From Streptomyces flavofungini (GTDB taxonomy: Bacteria > Actinomycetota > Actinomycetes > Streptomycetales > Streptomycetaceae): a DNA stretch of 64,000 bases. The position numbers were made by a program, and so were the translations under genes. Shown here one piece after another: positions 50,779 through 59,474 of this stretch (positions are counted from its first letter, which is position 1; each line of letters starts with the position of its first letter). Under the pieces are notes generated by a model. It saw only the letters and a program-made list of their open reading frames with translations, ran no database searches and was not told the origin of the DNA. The stretch spans positions 62,001 to 126,000 of the forward strand of contig NZ_BMVR01000005.1 of NCBI RefSeq assembly GCF_014650815.1, read 5' to 3'.

Positions 50779-51250
50779 GATTCGTACCGCCACGCCCGAT
50801 GACATTCCGCTCATCCACACCCTTGTCCGCGAACTCGCCGAATACGAGAAGGAGCCGCAGGAGGCACGCGCCACCGAGGCCCAGTTGCACGAGGCGCTGT
50901 TCGGCGAGCGGCCCGCCGCGTACGCCCACATCGCTGTGGACGACGCGACGGGGGTGCCCGTCGGTTTCTCCGTGTGGTTCCTGAACTTCTCCACGTGGCG
51001 CGGGGTGCACGGCATCTACCTGGAGGACCTGTACGTACGCCCCGAGGCGCGCGGCGGCGGCCACGGGAAGGCGCTGCTGCGGGAGCTGGCCCGGATCTGC
51101 GTCGAGCGCGGCTACGAGCGGCTTGAGTGGTCCGTCCTGAACTGGAACGCGCCGTCCATCGCGTTCTACGAGGCGATGGGGGCGCGGCCGCAGGACGAGT
51201 GGACGGTGTATCGGCTGACGGACGGGGCCCTGACCGCACTCGGCTCGTAG
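50777..51250 (+). CDS. GNAT-family N-acetyltransferase
   Basis: Acetyltransferase of 157 aa: TATPDDIPLIHTLVRELAEY, GIYLEDLYVRPEARGGGHGK, the acetyl-CoA loop RGGGHGKALLRELA, and WNAPSIAFYEAMGARPQDEW. This is the spermidine/diamine N-acetyltransferase-like (SAT) subgroup by pattern. TTGACC (50741-50746) with CTTGCT 17 bases on could be the promoter, with a leaderless ATG. Its promoter would overlap the divergent secreted-protein gene. Confidence 0.85.
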   Translation: MIRTATPDDIPLIHTLVRELAEYEKEPQEARATEAQLHEALFGERPAAYAHIAVDDATGVPVGFSVWFLNFSTWRGVHGIYLEDLYVRPEARGGGHGKALLRELARICVERGYERLEWSVLNWNAPSIAFYEAMGARPQDEWTVYRLTDGALTALGS

Positions 51251-51262
51251 AACGCGGGTTTT

Positions 51263-51346
51263 AGCGTGCGGCTCGTAGTGCGCGGCTTGCAGCGTGCGGC
51301 TTGCAGCGCGGGGCTCGTAGTGCGCGGCTTGCAGCGTGCGGCTTCC
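51263..51346. repeat. 14-bp tandem repeat, six copies
   Basis: Units alternate AGCGTGCGGCTTGC, AGTGCGCGGCTTGC and AGCGCGGGGCTCGT. The array lies between the convergent GNAT and Eis-like genes and is non-coding. Confidence 0.88.
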
Positions 51347-51389
51347 GGAAGCCCCGGCTCTTGGAGCCCGGCCTTCCGGAACCCGGCCG

Positions 51390-52862
51390 TCAGAACTCGT
51401 CCGCGGTGTGGGGGAGATGGGCCGTGCGCAGGGCCGCGTCCAGGGCGGCCGCCGTGCCCGGCGTGTGCTCCGTGGCCAGGCCCGCCCGGACGGCCGCCGT
51501 GATCCGGGTGCCGCCCAGGTAGGCGGCGCCCAGGTCGCGCACCTCGATGGTGAGGTCGGCGGGGGCGCTGGTGGGCTCGTACGTCGTCTTGTACGTGTCC
51601 GCCTCCTCGCCGGGCGCTCGCGTGCCCTCGTACGGGGCGTCCTGCCCCGACACCGTCAGGCGGAAGCGGCCGTCGTTCGCCGGGACTTGGGCGTCCGTGA
51701 CCTGTAGGACGAGGTCGGCCGGGGCGGCCCAGGCGCGGGCGAGGAGCGCGGCGCGTACGTCCACGAGCCGCAGCCACAGCGCCGGGAAGTGGCCCGTCAC
51801 CCGGACCTGGTCGCGGTCCGCGGCGAACAGGAGCAGGGGGTCGTCCACGGGGCGGCCCCAGGCACGGATCAGGCCCGTGAGGTCGATGTTCGCGAGGTAG
51901 CGCCAGAGGGTGGCGGCGGCCTGGGGGGTGTCGGCCTCCAGCTCGTCGAGGCGGACCAGGCCGGGGGCGTCGTCGCGGGTCTTGGTGCGGTAGACGGCGT
52001 AGCCGGTGATGGGGGTGGGGGTGGGGGCGGGGGTTCGGGTGGCGTCGGGGTTGGCCTGGGCGGCGGCGGCCTGTGTGGCGTCGGCCTGGGCGGCCTCGGG
52101 CTGCGTGGCGTCGGGCTGCGTGGCGTCGGCCCGGGCGCCGAGCACGACCACCCGCGGCGGCGACAGCTCGTCGTCCTCCTCGTCCTCCTCGACCAGCCAC
52201 TCCTCGCTCCACCACGCCTCACTGCGGGCGACACGGCCGCCGCGGTCGGCGCGGGTGCGGTCGTAGTACGGGCCGAGCAGGGCCGGGGCGTTCGCCGGGT
52301 CGACCAGGCGCAGGGGGCCGTCGTCCGGGGTGATGCGCAGGGCCAGCGGGCGCTCGGAGTTGACCTCGACGGTGTTGCCGTGGGTGGCCGGGCCGAAGCC
52401 GAAACGGCCGTAGATCGCGTCCTCGGAGGCCCAGAGCGCGGCCACCGGGCGGCCGTCCTCCCGGCACATCTCGTACAGCTTCGCGATCATCCCGGAGAGC
52501 ACGCCGCGGCGCCGGTGCGTCGGCGCCACGGAGACGAACGTCAGGCCGGGGCAGGGGAGTTCGCCGCCCGGTACCGACACCGTGAACCGGAACGCCGCGA
52601 TCAGTCCGACCAGGGCGTCCCCGTCGTACGCGCCGATGCGGTCGCAGCCGAGCAGCAGGTCGTGGTGGTGTTTGCGCTTCTCTTCCTCGGGCGTGTCATG
52701 GAAGACGAGGTACGCCAGGTCGAGGGCGCGGTCGATGTCGGTCTCGGGGAGGGGGCGGATGGTGAGGGTGGTGGTGCGGGGCGTGGTGGCTTGGGGTGCG
52801 GCGGCTGAGGGCGCGGTGGCTTGGGGTGCGGTGGGGTGCGTGGCGGGGCGCGCGGAGTCCAT
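51390..52862 (-). CDS. Eis-like GNAT acetyltransferase
   Basis: Protein of 490 aa of the Eis type. The N-terminal GNAT domain (PETDIDRALDLAYLVFHDTP, FVSVAPTHRRRGVLSGMIAK, ALWASEDAIYGRFGFGPATH) is followed by a second GNAT-like domain and a sterol-carrier-like end. Mycobacterial Eis acetylates aminoglycosides and proteins; the substrate here is unknown. A low-complexity insert (ADATQPDATQPEAAQADATQ) of about 40 residues sits in the middle domain. ATG 52862 or 52898 are possible starts; neither has a strong ribosome site. Confidence 0.78.
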   Translation of the reverse strand: MDSARPATHPTAPQATAPSAAAPQATTPRTTTLTIRPLPETDIDRALDLAYLVFHDTPEEEKRKHHHDLLLGCDRIGAYDGDALVGLIAAFRFTVSVPGGELPCPGLTFVSVAPTHRRRGVLSGMIAKLYEMCREDGRPVAALWASEDAIYGRFGFGPATHGNTVEVNSERPLALRITPDDGPLRLVDPANAPALLGPYYDRTRADRGGRVARSEAWWSEEWLVEEDEEDDELSPPRVVVLGARADATQPDATQPEAAQADATQAAAAQANPDATRTPAPTPTPITGYAVYRTKTRDDAPGLVRLDELEADTPQAAATLWRYLANIDLTGLIRAWGRPVDDPLLLFAADRDQVRVTGHFPALWLRLVDVRAALLARAWAAPADLVLQVTDAQVPANDGRFRLTVSGQDAPYEGTRAPGEEADTYKTTYEPTSAPADLTIEVRDLGAAYLGGTRITAAVRAGLATEHTPGTAAALDAALRTAHLPHTADEF

Positions 52863-52987
52863 ATAACGGACGGTAGTTCCCGTATGTCGTACGAGCATCT
52901 TGTTTTCGCCACCGCCCGGGCGACGGTGGTCCGGGGCGGCCCACGGCCCTGGCGCCGTGACCTGGGCCGACCTGGCCCGACCTGTGG

Positions 52988-54100
52988 CTACGGGATCAGG
53001 ACCACCTTCCCGGACGTCCCCCGGGACTCCAGCGCCCGATGCGCCGCGGCCGCCTCCCGCAACGGGAACCGCTGCACCGACGGCGTGAAGTACCCCTCGG
53101 CGTACGCCCCCAGCGCCGCGAGCTCAAGCACCCGCACCGGATTCTCCCCGCCCGCCCTCTCCAACATCGCCGCCCCCAACGGGCTGACCTGCGTGATCCC
53201 CCGCTCCGCGCGCTCGTCCTCGCCGAGCGCCACCGGTCCCTCCTTCCCCGACCACCCGAACGTCACATGCGTCCCGCCTGCCCCCAGCAGCTCCACGGCC
53301 GCCCGCCCCACGGCTCCGCCGACCCCGTCGAACACGACCGTCGCCGTGCGCCCGCCGCCTCCACGCCCACCGTCTCCGCGGCTGTCGTCCGTGCGGCTGT
53401 CGTTTCCGCGCCCGCCGTCCGCGTGCCCGCCGTCGCCGCGCCCACCCTCATCGGCCCCGTCGCCCCCGAGCCCCTTGAGATACGCCCGCACCTCGTCCGG
53501 CCACCCCGCGTCGGTGTAGTCCACCGCCAGATCCGCCCCGTTGTCCCGCACCCGCGCCACCTTCGCGGGCCCGCCCGCCAAGCCCACCACCGTCGCCCCG
53601 GCATGCTTCGCGTACTGCACAAGGAGCGTCCCGATCCCGCCCGCCGCCGCCGGAATCACCACCACCGATTCCTTGTCCAACTCCACGAACTGCAGGATTC
53701 CCATCGTCGTCCGGCCCGTCCCGATCAACGCCACCGCCTCCGCGAAGTCCAGGCCCTCGGGGAGTTCGTGCAGCCGCGCCTCGTCCGTCACGGTCAGCTC
53801 GGCGTACCCGCCGGGCGCGAAGCCGATGTGCGTGACCACGCGCTTGCCGAGCCAGTCCGCGGACACGCCCGCACCGACGGACTCGACGGTTCCGGCGACC
53901 TCCCGGCCCGGGACCGTGGGCAACGCGGGCAACTCCGGCAGCGGCCCCTTCTCGCCCGCGCGGATCGCCGTGTCGACGAGGTGAACTCCCGCCGCGGCGA
54001 CGGCGATACGCACCTGCCCCGCCGTCGGCCGGGGATCCTCGACCTTCTCGTACGTGAGGTTCTCGGCGGGGCCGAAGGTGTGGAGGCGGACGGCGTGCAT
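52988..54100 (-). CDS. Zinc-independent quinone-oxidoreductase-like enzyme (MDR family)
   Basis: NADPH-dependent medium-chain reductase of 370 aa: VRLHTFGPAENLTYEKVEDP, LPTVPGREVAGTVESVGAGV, the nucleotide-binding AAAGGIGTLLVQYAKHAGAT and VVFDGVGGAVGRAAVELLGA. No structural zinc Cys cluster. A low-complexity insert of about 38 residues (GGRGDGGHADGGRGNDSRTD) lies between the Rossmann strands, at about 225-262, where homologues have a short loop. The promoter region holds an 18-bp repeat array. Confidence 0.82.
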   Translation of the reverse strand: MHAVRLHTFGPAENLTYEKVEDPRPTAGQVRIAVAAAGVHLVDTAIRAGEKGPLPELPALPTVPGREVAGTVESVGAGVSADWLGKRVVTHIGFAPGGYAELTVTDEARLHELPEGLDFAEAVALIGTGRTTMGILQFVELDKESVVVIPAAAGGIGTLLVQYAKHAGATVVGLAGGPAKVARVRDNGADLAVDYTDAGWPDEVRAYLKGLGGDGADEGGRGDGGHADGGRGNDSRTDDSRGDGGRGGGGRTATVVFDGVGGAVGRAAVELLGAGGTHVTFGWSGKEGPVALGEDERAERGITQVSPLGAAMLERAGGENPVRVLELAALGAYAEGYFTPSVQRFPLREAAAAHRALESRGTSGKVVLIP

Positions 54101-54125
54101 GAGGTCTCCCTGCGGGTGGCGTCGG

Positions 54126-54233
54126 GTCCATCCGGGCTGTCAGGTCCATCCGGGCTGTCAGGTCCGTCCGGGCTGTCAGGTCCGTCTGGACTGTCGGGTC
54201 CGTTCGAACTCTCGGGTCCGTCCGGGCTGCGGA
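54126..54233. repeat. 18-bp tandem repeat, six copies
   Basis: Units close to GTCCATCCGGGCTGTCAG, the last two diverged. The array begins 25 bp upstream of the quinone-oxidoreductase-like start, so copy number could affect its promoter. A further degenerate stretch runs to about 54300. Confidence 0.88.
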
Positions 54234-54320
54234 GGGGTTCGCCCGGACTTGCTGGCGGCCCACCGGGCTACTCGCGGACTGCCGGACTGCCGGACTACTG
54301 ACCCTCGCCACTCTTCAACC

Positions 54321-55574
54321 TCAAGCAGACTTGAGGTCAACCCAGGGGGTCTCATCGCTCGGCCGCCCCCCACCGGACAGCCCCCTCCTCCTGGTCAGCG
54401 CCAGCGTCACCGACTCGATCGCGCTGTTGAACGACACCTCCGACAGCAGCCCGGGCGCCGCCACCTGGTCCCCCGCGAGATACACGTCCCCACCCCGGTC
54501 CACCGTCGGCCGGTCGCGCCAGGTGGTCCCGGGACGGTCGAGCGCCCCGGTGCGGCCGTTCGCCACGCTCGCCCGCCGCCACGTCACGCGCTCGCGCCAG
54601 TCCCGGAAGCCGAGGTCGAGCAGGTCCTCGGCGCGGGCGACACCGTCCGCCTTGGACTCCTTCGGGCCGATCGGAATCTGGGCCTGGATGAGCTGCTCAC
54701 CAGCGGGCGCGAGCGTACGGTCCTGCGTCGTGAACCGCTCCACCCACCCCGTCTCATCCAGATCCGACACCGCGAACAAGTCCCCCCGACGGCTCCGCAC
54801 CGCCACATCCACCAGCGTCGTACGCCCGCTCTCCCACCGCAGCGACTCGTCCTTCAGCAGCCGCCGCGCCGCGTCCAGCGACGTCGCCACGACGACCGGG
54901 CCCCGATCCGCGAACTCCCCGACGTCGTCCACCCGAGCCAGCGTCTCCACCCGCACCCCCAGGTTCCACGCCAAGCCCGCCATCCGGTCGACCACCGCAC
55001 CCCAGCCACCCACCGGATAGTGCGCCTCCGGCGGGAACTTCGCCGCCCGGCGCAACCGCGTGTGCACAAACCGCGCCGACAGCGAACCGGGGTCGTGGTG
55101 GAACAACGCCACCGCCGAGTAGTGCGCCGCCGCCCGCGCGCCCTCCTCACCCACCTGCGCGCCCGCCCACGTCGCGAAGTCCACATCCACCGGCGCCTGT
55201 TCCGGTGACCTCCGCAGCAACTTCAGCATCGCGAACGGCGGCGTCCGCCGCAGCGCCCCATGGTGGCGAAGCCGCAGCCGCGTCCCCTCGATCGGCGGGA
55301 TCGGCGCGAGGTCCCCGATCAGCCCCCGCTGCTTCAGCCACGTCCAGTGCGGCCCACCGCTGTACAGCGCATGCGGCCCCTCATTCGTCTTGTACTCCCC
55401 CTCCGCCGTCCGCGCCCTACCCCCCAACGTGTGGTGCGCCTCGTGCAACGTGACTCGTGCACCGGCCTCCGCCGCCGTAATGGCGGCAGTGAGCCCGGCG
55501 AACCCACCACCCACCACGGTGATGTGTGCCTGGGAACGGTCGGGGGAGTGGGGAGCACGGGTGGCGCGGGCCAT
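54321..55574 (-). CDS. FAD-dependent amine oxidase/phytoene-desaturase-like protein
   Basis: Flavoprotein of 417 aa. The N-terminal dinucleotide fold ITVVGGGFAGLTAAITAAEA, then HHTLGGRARTAEGEYKTNEG, and the C-terminal FAD motif GDVYLAGDQVAAPGLLSEVS, then FNSAIES, are typical of NAD(P)-binding-Rossmann/carotenoid-desaturase-like oxidoreductases. Substrate unknown; no carotenoid genes are adjacent. The start at 55574 gives MARATRAPHSPDRSQAH before the fold. Confidence 0.82.
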   Translation of the reverse strand: MARATRAPHSPDRSQAHITVVGGGFAGLTAAITAAEAGARVTLHEAHHTLGGRARTAEGEYKTNEGPHALYSGGPHWTWLKQRGLIGDLAPIPPIEGTRLRLRHHGALRRTPPFAMLKLLRRSPEQAPVDVDFATWAGAQVGEEGARAAAHYSAVALFHHDPGSLSARFVHTRLRRAAKFPPEAHYPVGGWGAVVDRMAGLAWNLGVRVETLARVDDVGEFADRGPVVVATSLDAARRLLKDESLRWESGRTTLVDVAVRSRRGDLFAVSDLDETGWVERFTTQDRTLAPAGEQLIQAQIPIGPKESKADGVARAEDLLDLGFRDWRERVTWRRASVANGRTGALDRPGTTWRDRPTVDRGGDVYLAGDQVAAPGLLSEVSFNSAIESVTLALTRRRGLSGGGRPSDETPWVDLKSA

Positions 55575-55709
55575 GGGCGGCCTCCGTTTCAGTCAACCCT
55601 CACGGGCACGAGAACGCGTTCACCCCTACGACGCACGCCCCCACCCCGAATGTGACATCCCCCTACGGGCCCCCGCCCGCAGCTGCCGACCTACCCTCCG
55701 AACCCGACG

Positions 55710-56210
55710 TCACCCCACCCGCGGAAACCGTGCCTGCAACGTCCAGATCACCGGATTCGCCCCCAGCTCCTCATGCATGTCGATGAGGTCGGCCAACAAG
55801 TCGTGCAGGAAATCCCGCGCCTCCTTCCGCAGCTCCCCGTGCGAGAACGTGAGCGGCTGCTCCTCCACCCTCATCCAGTCCGCCTCGATGTCCACCCACC
55901 CGAACCGCCGCTCGAACAGCATCCGGTCCGTCGACTCCGTGAAGTCCAGCTCGGCATACTGCGACCGCGACGCCCGGCTCCCCAGCGGATCCCGGTCCAG
56001 CTGCTCCACGATGTCGCACAGCGCCCAAGCGAAGTCGAGCACCGGCACCCACCCCCACGCCGTCCCCACCTCCCGGTCCGCTTTGGTGTCCGCCAAATAC
56101 ACATCCCCGCAGAACAGGTCGTGCCGCAGCGCATGAACATCCGCCCCCCGATAGTCCATCTGCGGCGGATCCGGAAAACGGCGAGAAAGGGCATAACCAA
56201 TATCGAGCAC
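55710..56210 (-). CDS. Hypothetical protein
   Basis: Protein of about 166 aa that I cannot assign to a family. It is acidic and Trp-rich, with no signal peptide: GYALSRRFPDPPQMDYRGAD, GWVPVLDFAWALCDIVEQLD and ELRKEARDFLHDLLADLIDM. The pattern suggests a compact cytosolic protein, perhaps an immunity or helper protein. GTG 56210 is used; ATG 56165 (MDYRGADVHALRHDLF) is an alternative, and the frame extends further upstream into repetitive Gly/Arg sequence. Confidence 0.5.
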   Translation of the reverse strand: MLDIGYALSRRFPDPPQMDYRGADVHALRHDLFCGDVYLADTKADREVGTAWGWVPVLDFAWALCDIVEQLDRDPLGSRASRSQYAELDFTESTDRMLFERRFGWVDIEADWMRVEEQPLTFSHGELRKEARDFLHDLLADLIDMHEELGANPVIWTLQARFPRVG

Positions 56211-56400
56211 CCGCCCGATGGTGCCACGCTCCCCACCACCCCCACCGCACCACCCGACCCACCGCACCAGACGGCACCCACCTGCCCTCACTCACCCAGC
56301 CCACCCTCGGGCCGCCGCGAGGCACGCTCAAGGCTCCCGGGGCGCACCCTCGGGCCCCTGGCCACGCCCTCAAACTCCCGGACACGCCCTCGGGCCACCC

Positions 56401-57117
56401 TCAGGGAAGCAACCGCCGCTCTTTGGCCACCGCCACCGCCCCCGCCCGCGTATCCACCCCCAACTTGTCGTAGATCCGCCCCAGGTGCGTCTTCACCGTC
56501 GCCTCACTGATGAACAGCGTCCGCGCGATCTCCCGATTACCCATCCCCTGCGCGAGCTGCTTGAGAATGTCCAGCTCCCGGGCTGTGAGCGTGGGCCGCG
56601 GCTCCCGCATCTGCGCCATCACCCGGGACGCGACAGGCGGTGACAACGCCGTACGCCCCTGCGCCGCCGCATGAATCGCCGCGAACAACTCCTCGGGCCG
56701 CTCGGCCTTCAGCAAATACCCCGTCGCCCCGGCCTCAATGGCCCGCGTGATGTCAGCATCGGTGTCATACGTGGTGAGAACCAGAACCCGAGGCGCCCCA
56801 CCACCGCCACCCCCTTCACCGGCACCGGCACTGGCACCGCTGCCGTTGTCGCCGCCCTCGGCCCCACGCTCACCGGCCGCGATACGACGTGTCGCCTCCA
56901 CCCCGTCGATCCCCGGCCCCAGCTGCAGGTCCATCAGCACCACGTCCGGAGCCAGCTTGGCCGCAAGAGCCACCGCCTCCTCACCCGTCCCGGCCTCGCC
57001 GATCACCTCGATCCCGGACGCACTGGCCAGCAGCGCCAACAACCCGGCACGCACCACCACATGGTCGTCACACACCAAAAGCCGTACCGGCTCACTCGTG
57101 GGCGTACTACTGCTCAT
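56401..57117 (-). CDS. LuxR/NarL-type response regulator (SenR-like)
   Basis: Response regulator of 238 aa. The receiver starts VRLLVCDDHVVVRAGLLALL with phosphoacceptor D63 in VVLMDLQLGPGIDGVEATRR. The LuxR-type helix-turn-helix is LTARELDILKQLAQGMGNRE, then IARTLFISEATVKTHLGRIY. A Gly/Ala-rich insert of about 28 residues splits the receiver after TRRIAAGERG. It overlaps the kinase gene by 11 bases. With the divergent HbpS-like gene it matches the SenS-SenR-HbpS haem/redox system of Streptomyces. Confidence 0.8.
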   Translation of the reverse strand: MSSSTPTSEPVRLLVCDDHVVVRAGLLALLASASGIEVIGEAGTGEEAVALAAKLAPDVVLMDLQLGPGIDGVEATRRIAAGERGAEGGDNGSGASAGAGEGGGGGGAPRVLVLTTYDTDADITRAIEAGATGYLLKAERPEELFAAIHAAAQGRTALSPPVASRVMAQMREPRPTLTARELDILKQLAQGMGNREIARTLFISEATVKTHLGRIYDKLGVDTRAGAVAVAKERRLLP

Positions 57118-59038
57118 GGGCACTCCCGGATGACGGCGGGTCGGAGGGTGGCGGGGACGCGGGTGGCGGGGTGGACGACGGGGACGGGGACGGGGACGGT
57201 GGTGCGGCTTGGGTCGGCGGTGTGGACGGGGGCGATGCCGTGGACCGGGACGGTGGCGCCGCCGAGGCTGATGTCGAGGTCGAGGTCGAGGTCGAGGTCG
57301 AGGTCGAGGTCGAGGTCGAGGTCGAAGTCGAGGTCGACGCCGACGGGTCGGGCGGAAGCGACGGCGAGGCCGGAGACGAGGGCTGAGGCGAGGACGCCGG
57401 AGTGGGCGAAGGCGTCGTTGTGGGAGTGCCTGTGCCTGTGGCCGCATGCGCGGGCAACGGGATCGAGACCGACAGAACCGTCCCCTCACCCGGCGCCGAC
57501 TCCACTGTCAACGTCCCCCCGAGCTGCCGCGCCCGAGCCCGTATCGCGGGCAGCCCATGCCCCCGCTCGGCCCGCGCAACCGGCTCACGCGAACCGCCCC
57601 CTCGCCGACCGCCTGCGGTGGCAGCCCCACGCGGGCCCTCCACAGCCTCGGTTCTTCTCGCGCCGTCCGAGACCTTGGCTCCGCGCGCGTCGTCCGCCGA
57701 GGCCTCGGCCTCGCGCACGTCGTCCGCAGCTTCGGCTCTTCTGACGCCGTCCCTAAGGCCCGCGCTTCGTGCGTCGCCCATGAAGGCGGCGCCGCCGCCA
57801 TCATTCCCAGCCCCAGAGACCTGCTCGTTCCGCGCCCCAGCGAATCCTGCACCGTCCCCCGCGACCAAGAACCCTTTCCCGTTGTCCGCGATATCGAGGA
57901 CCACCTGGTCGTCCAGGTACGTCAGTGTCAACGCCGCCGCGCTCGCGTCCGCGTGCTCGCGTACGTTCGCCAGCGCGCCCTGCGCGATCCGGAGCAGGGC
58001 CGACTGGGCTCTGCCAGGTAGGGGGACGGGCTTGCCCTCGCCGTGGAAGCGGATCGACAGCTCGGCTTCTGATTCGCGTGCCGCCAGCGTTCTGAGGGCC
58101 GATGGCAGGGCTTCGCCGTCGTCGGAGCCGGCGTCCGCGAGGTCCGCGGGTGCCAGGTCGTGGACGAATCGGCGGGCTTCTGCCAGCCCGCGCTCGGTGA
58201 TGGCCGCCGCTGTCCGGATGTGGGTGCGGGCTGTCGCCGGGTCGGCGTCCCACACCCGGTCGGCGGCCTGCAGCAGCATCTGCTGGCTGGACATGCCTTG
58301 GGCCAGGGTGTCGTGGATCTCCATCGACAGGCGTTGGCGCTCGGCGAGGGCGCCCTCGCGTCTTTCGGTGGCGGCCAGCTCGCGCCGGGTGCGGATCAGG
58401 TCGTCGATCAGTGCGCGCTGCTGTGCTGTCTGCCGCTGCATGTGGATGAACACGGCGGTGGCCACGGCTGCGACGGCGGGTGGCGCGAAGGCCAGGTTCG
58501 GGTCGAAGCTGCCGGCGAGTCTGAGCTGTGCGGCGACCACGAGGGCGGTGAGGGTCGTGACCAGGACGAGCGCCGCTCGTGTCGGGAGCGTGCGCAGTCC
58601 CGTATAGAACAGGGGCACCGCGCACCACGCGAAGCTCGGGGCGAGGACGACGAGGACCACCCACGCGCCGACCACTGAGCCCATCCAGAGTGGGCGGCGG
58701 GTGCTGGGCTGGGCGCCCGGCGCGGGTCCGAGGAGATAGAGGACGGCGAGGGCTACGGACAGGGCGACGACGCCTGGGGTGCGAGGTTCGCCTGGGTGGC
58801 GGAGGAGGAAGCGGGCGAGGGAGGCAGCGAGGAGGAGGAAGAACGCCGTGTGCATGACGGGGCCGAGCCAGCGCGACTCGGGGTCCACGGGGTGGAGGCC
58901 GGCCGTCTGTTGATCCACGGCGTGGGCGCCGCCCTCATCCGGCCGTGCTCCGCGCAGGCCGTCCTTGCCTTGATCCACGGCGCTGAGGCCGTCAGGGTTC
59001 TGCTCGACAGCGCCGAGGCCGTCTGTGTGCCGTTCCAC
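57107..59038 (-). CDS. Membrane histidine kinase (SenS-like)
   Basis: NarL-type sensor kinase of 643 aa. Five to six hydrophobic helices lie at about 55-210 (HTAFFLLLAASLARFLL, VVALSVALAVLYLLGPAPGA, VVGAWVVLVVLAPSFAWCAV). The HisKA_3 motif is ERQRLSMEIHDTLAQGMSSQ with H242; the ATPase has ALLRIAQGALANVREHADAS and DNGKGF. An insert of about 85 low-complexity residues separates DNGKGF from the GHGLPAIRARARQLGGTLTV box, and the C-terminus is a Ser-Thr repeat. The GTG at 59038 has AAGGAGG six bases upstream. Partner of the overlapping response regulator. Confidence 0.82.
   Translation of the reverse strand: MERHTDGLGAVEQNPDGLSAVDQGKDGLRGARPDEGGAHAVDQQTAGLHPVDPESRWLGPVMHTAFFLLLAASLARFLLRHPGEPRTPGVVALSVALAVLYLLGPAPGAQPSTRRPLWMGSVVGAWVVLVVLAPSFAWCAVPLFYTGLRTLPTRAALVLVTTLTALVVAAQLRLAGSFDPNLAFAPPAVAAVATAVFIHMQRQTAQQRALIDDLIRTRRELAATERREGALAERQRLSMEIHDTLAQGMSSQQMLLQAADRVWDADPATARTHIRTAAAITERGLAEARRFVHDLAPADLADAGSDDGEALPSALRTLAARESEAELSIRFHGEGKPVPLPGRAQSALLRIAQGALANVREHADASAAALTLTYLDDQVVLDIADNGKGFLVAGDGAGFAGARNEQVSGAGNDGGGAAFMGDARSAGLRDGVRRAEAADDVREAEASADDARGAKVSDGARRTEAVEGPRGAATAGGRRGGGSREPVARAERGHGLPAIRARARQLGGTLTVESAPGEGTVLSVSIPLPAHAATGTGTPTTTPSPTPASSPQPSSPASPSLPPDPSASTSTSTSTSTSTSTSTSTSTSTSASAAPPSRSTASPPSTPPTQAAPPSPSPSPSSTPPPASPPPSDPPSSGSAHEQ
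57273..57338. repeat. Coding hexanucleotide microsatellite (GTCGAG)n
   Basis: Eleven units of GTCGAG or close variants, in frame within the 3' end of the kinase gene. On the coding strand it encodes alternating Thr-Ser, about 22 residues. Copy-number change would lengthen or shorten the tail without a frameshift. Confidence 0.9.
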
Positions 59039-59474
59039 GCTGGCCTCCTTCTCGGCCGCCGCTCGCGTATGACCGCACGGGCCTGATCCCGTGCGCCCGA
59101 TTCCGTGCACCTGGTCCCGCGTGCTCGACCCGGTGCGCCTGGTCCTGCGCACTTGGTCCCGTGCGCTCGATCCGACGCGCTTGGCTCGCTCGCAAGCGGG
59201 ACTCGCTCGCACGCTTGACCTCACACGATGACGCGCAGGACCGCACACACCTGATCGCACACGCCTGAACTGGGAAGACATCCCCATTCTGGCTCGCGGC
59301 GCCGTGCACCCGGATCAACCGATCGGTTGACATGGCCGTCAGCCGATTCGTGCGCGGCAGGCAGCCGTATCGCCGACGAAAAGAGGCGTTCAGCGGCCGG
59401 ACGATGGATTGCGTGGCGGGGAACGACTCGCCGCTCATTCTCAACAGCCCGCATCCGCACAGGAGCCAACGGAC
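59039..59474. other. Divergent region of senS-like and hbpS-like genes
   Basis: The 436 bp between the two starts contain no gene. The left half (59085-59230) is a degenerate repeat of about 14 bp with motifs such as CTGGTCCCG and GTGCGCTCGA. The right half holds a 16-bp palindrome overlapping TTGACA, annotated separately, and AGGAG before the hbpS-like ATG. Confidence 0.6.
59315..59330. promoter_or_regulatory. 16-bp palindrome overlapping a -35 box
   Basis: TCAACCGATCGGTTGA is a perfect palindrome. Its right end forms part of TTGACA (59327-59332) on the plus strand, a -35-like hexamer pointing to the HbpS-like gene 143 bp downstream. A repressor or the response regulator could bind here. 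Confidence 0.55.
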
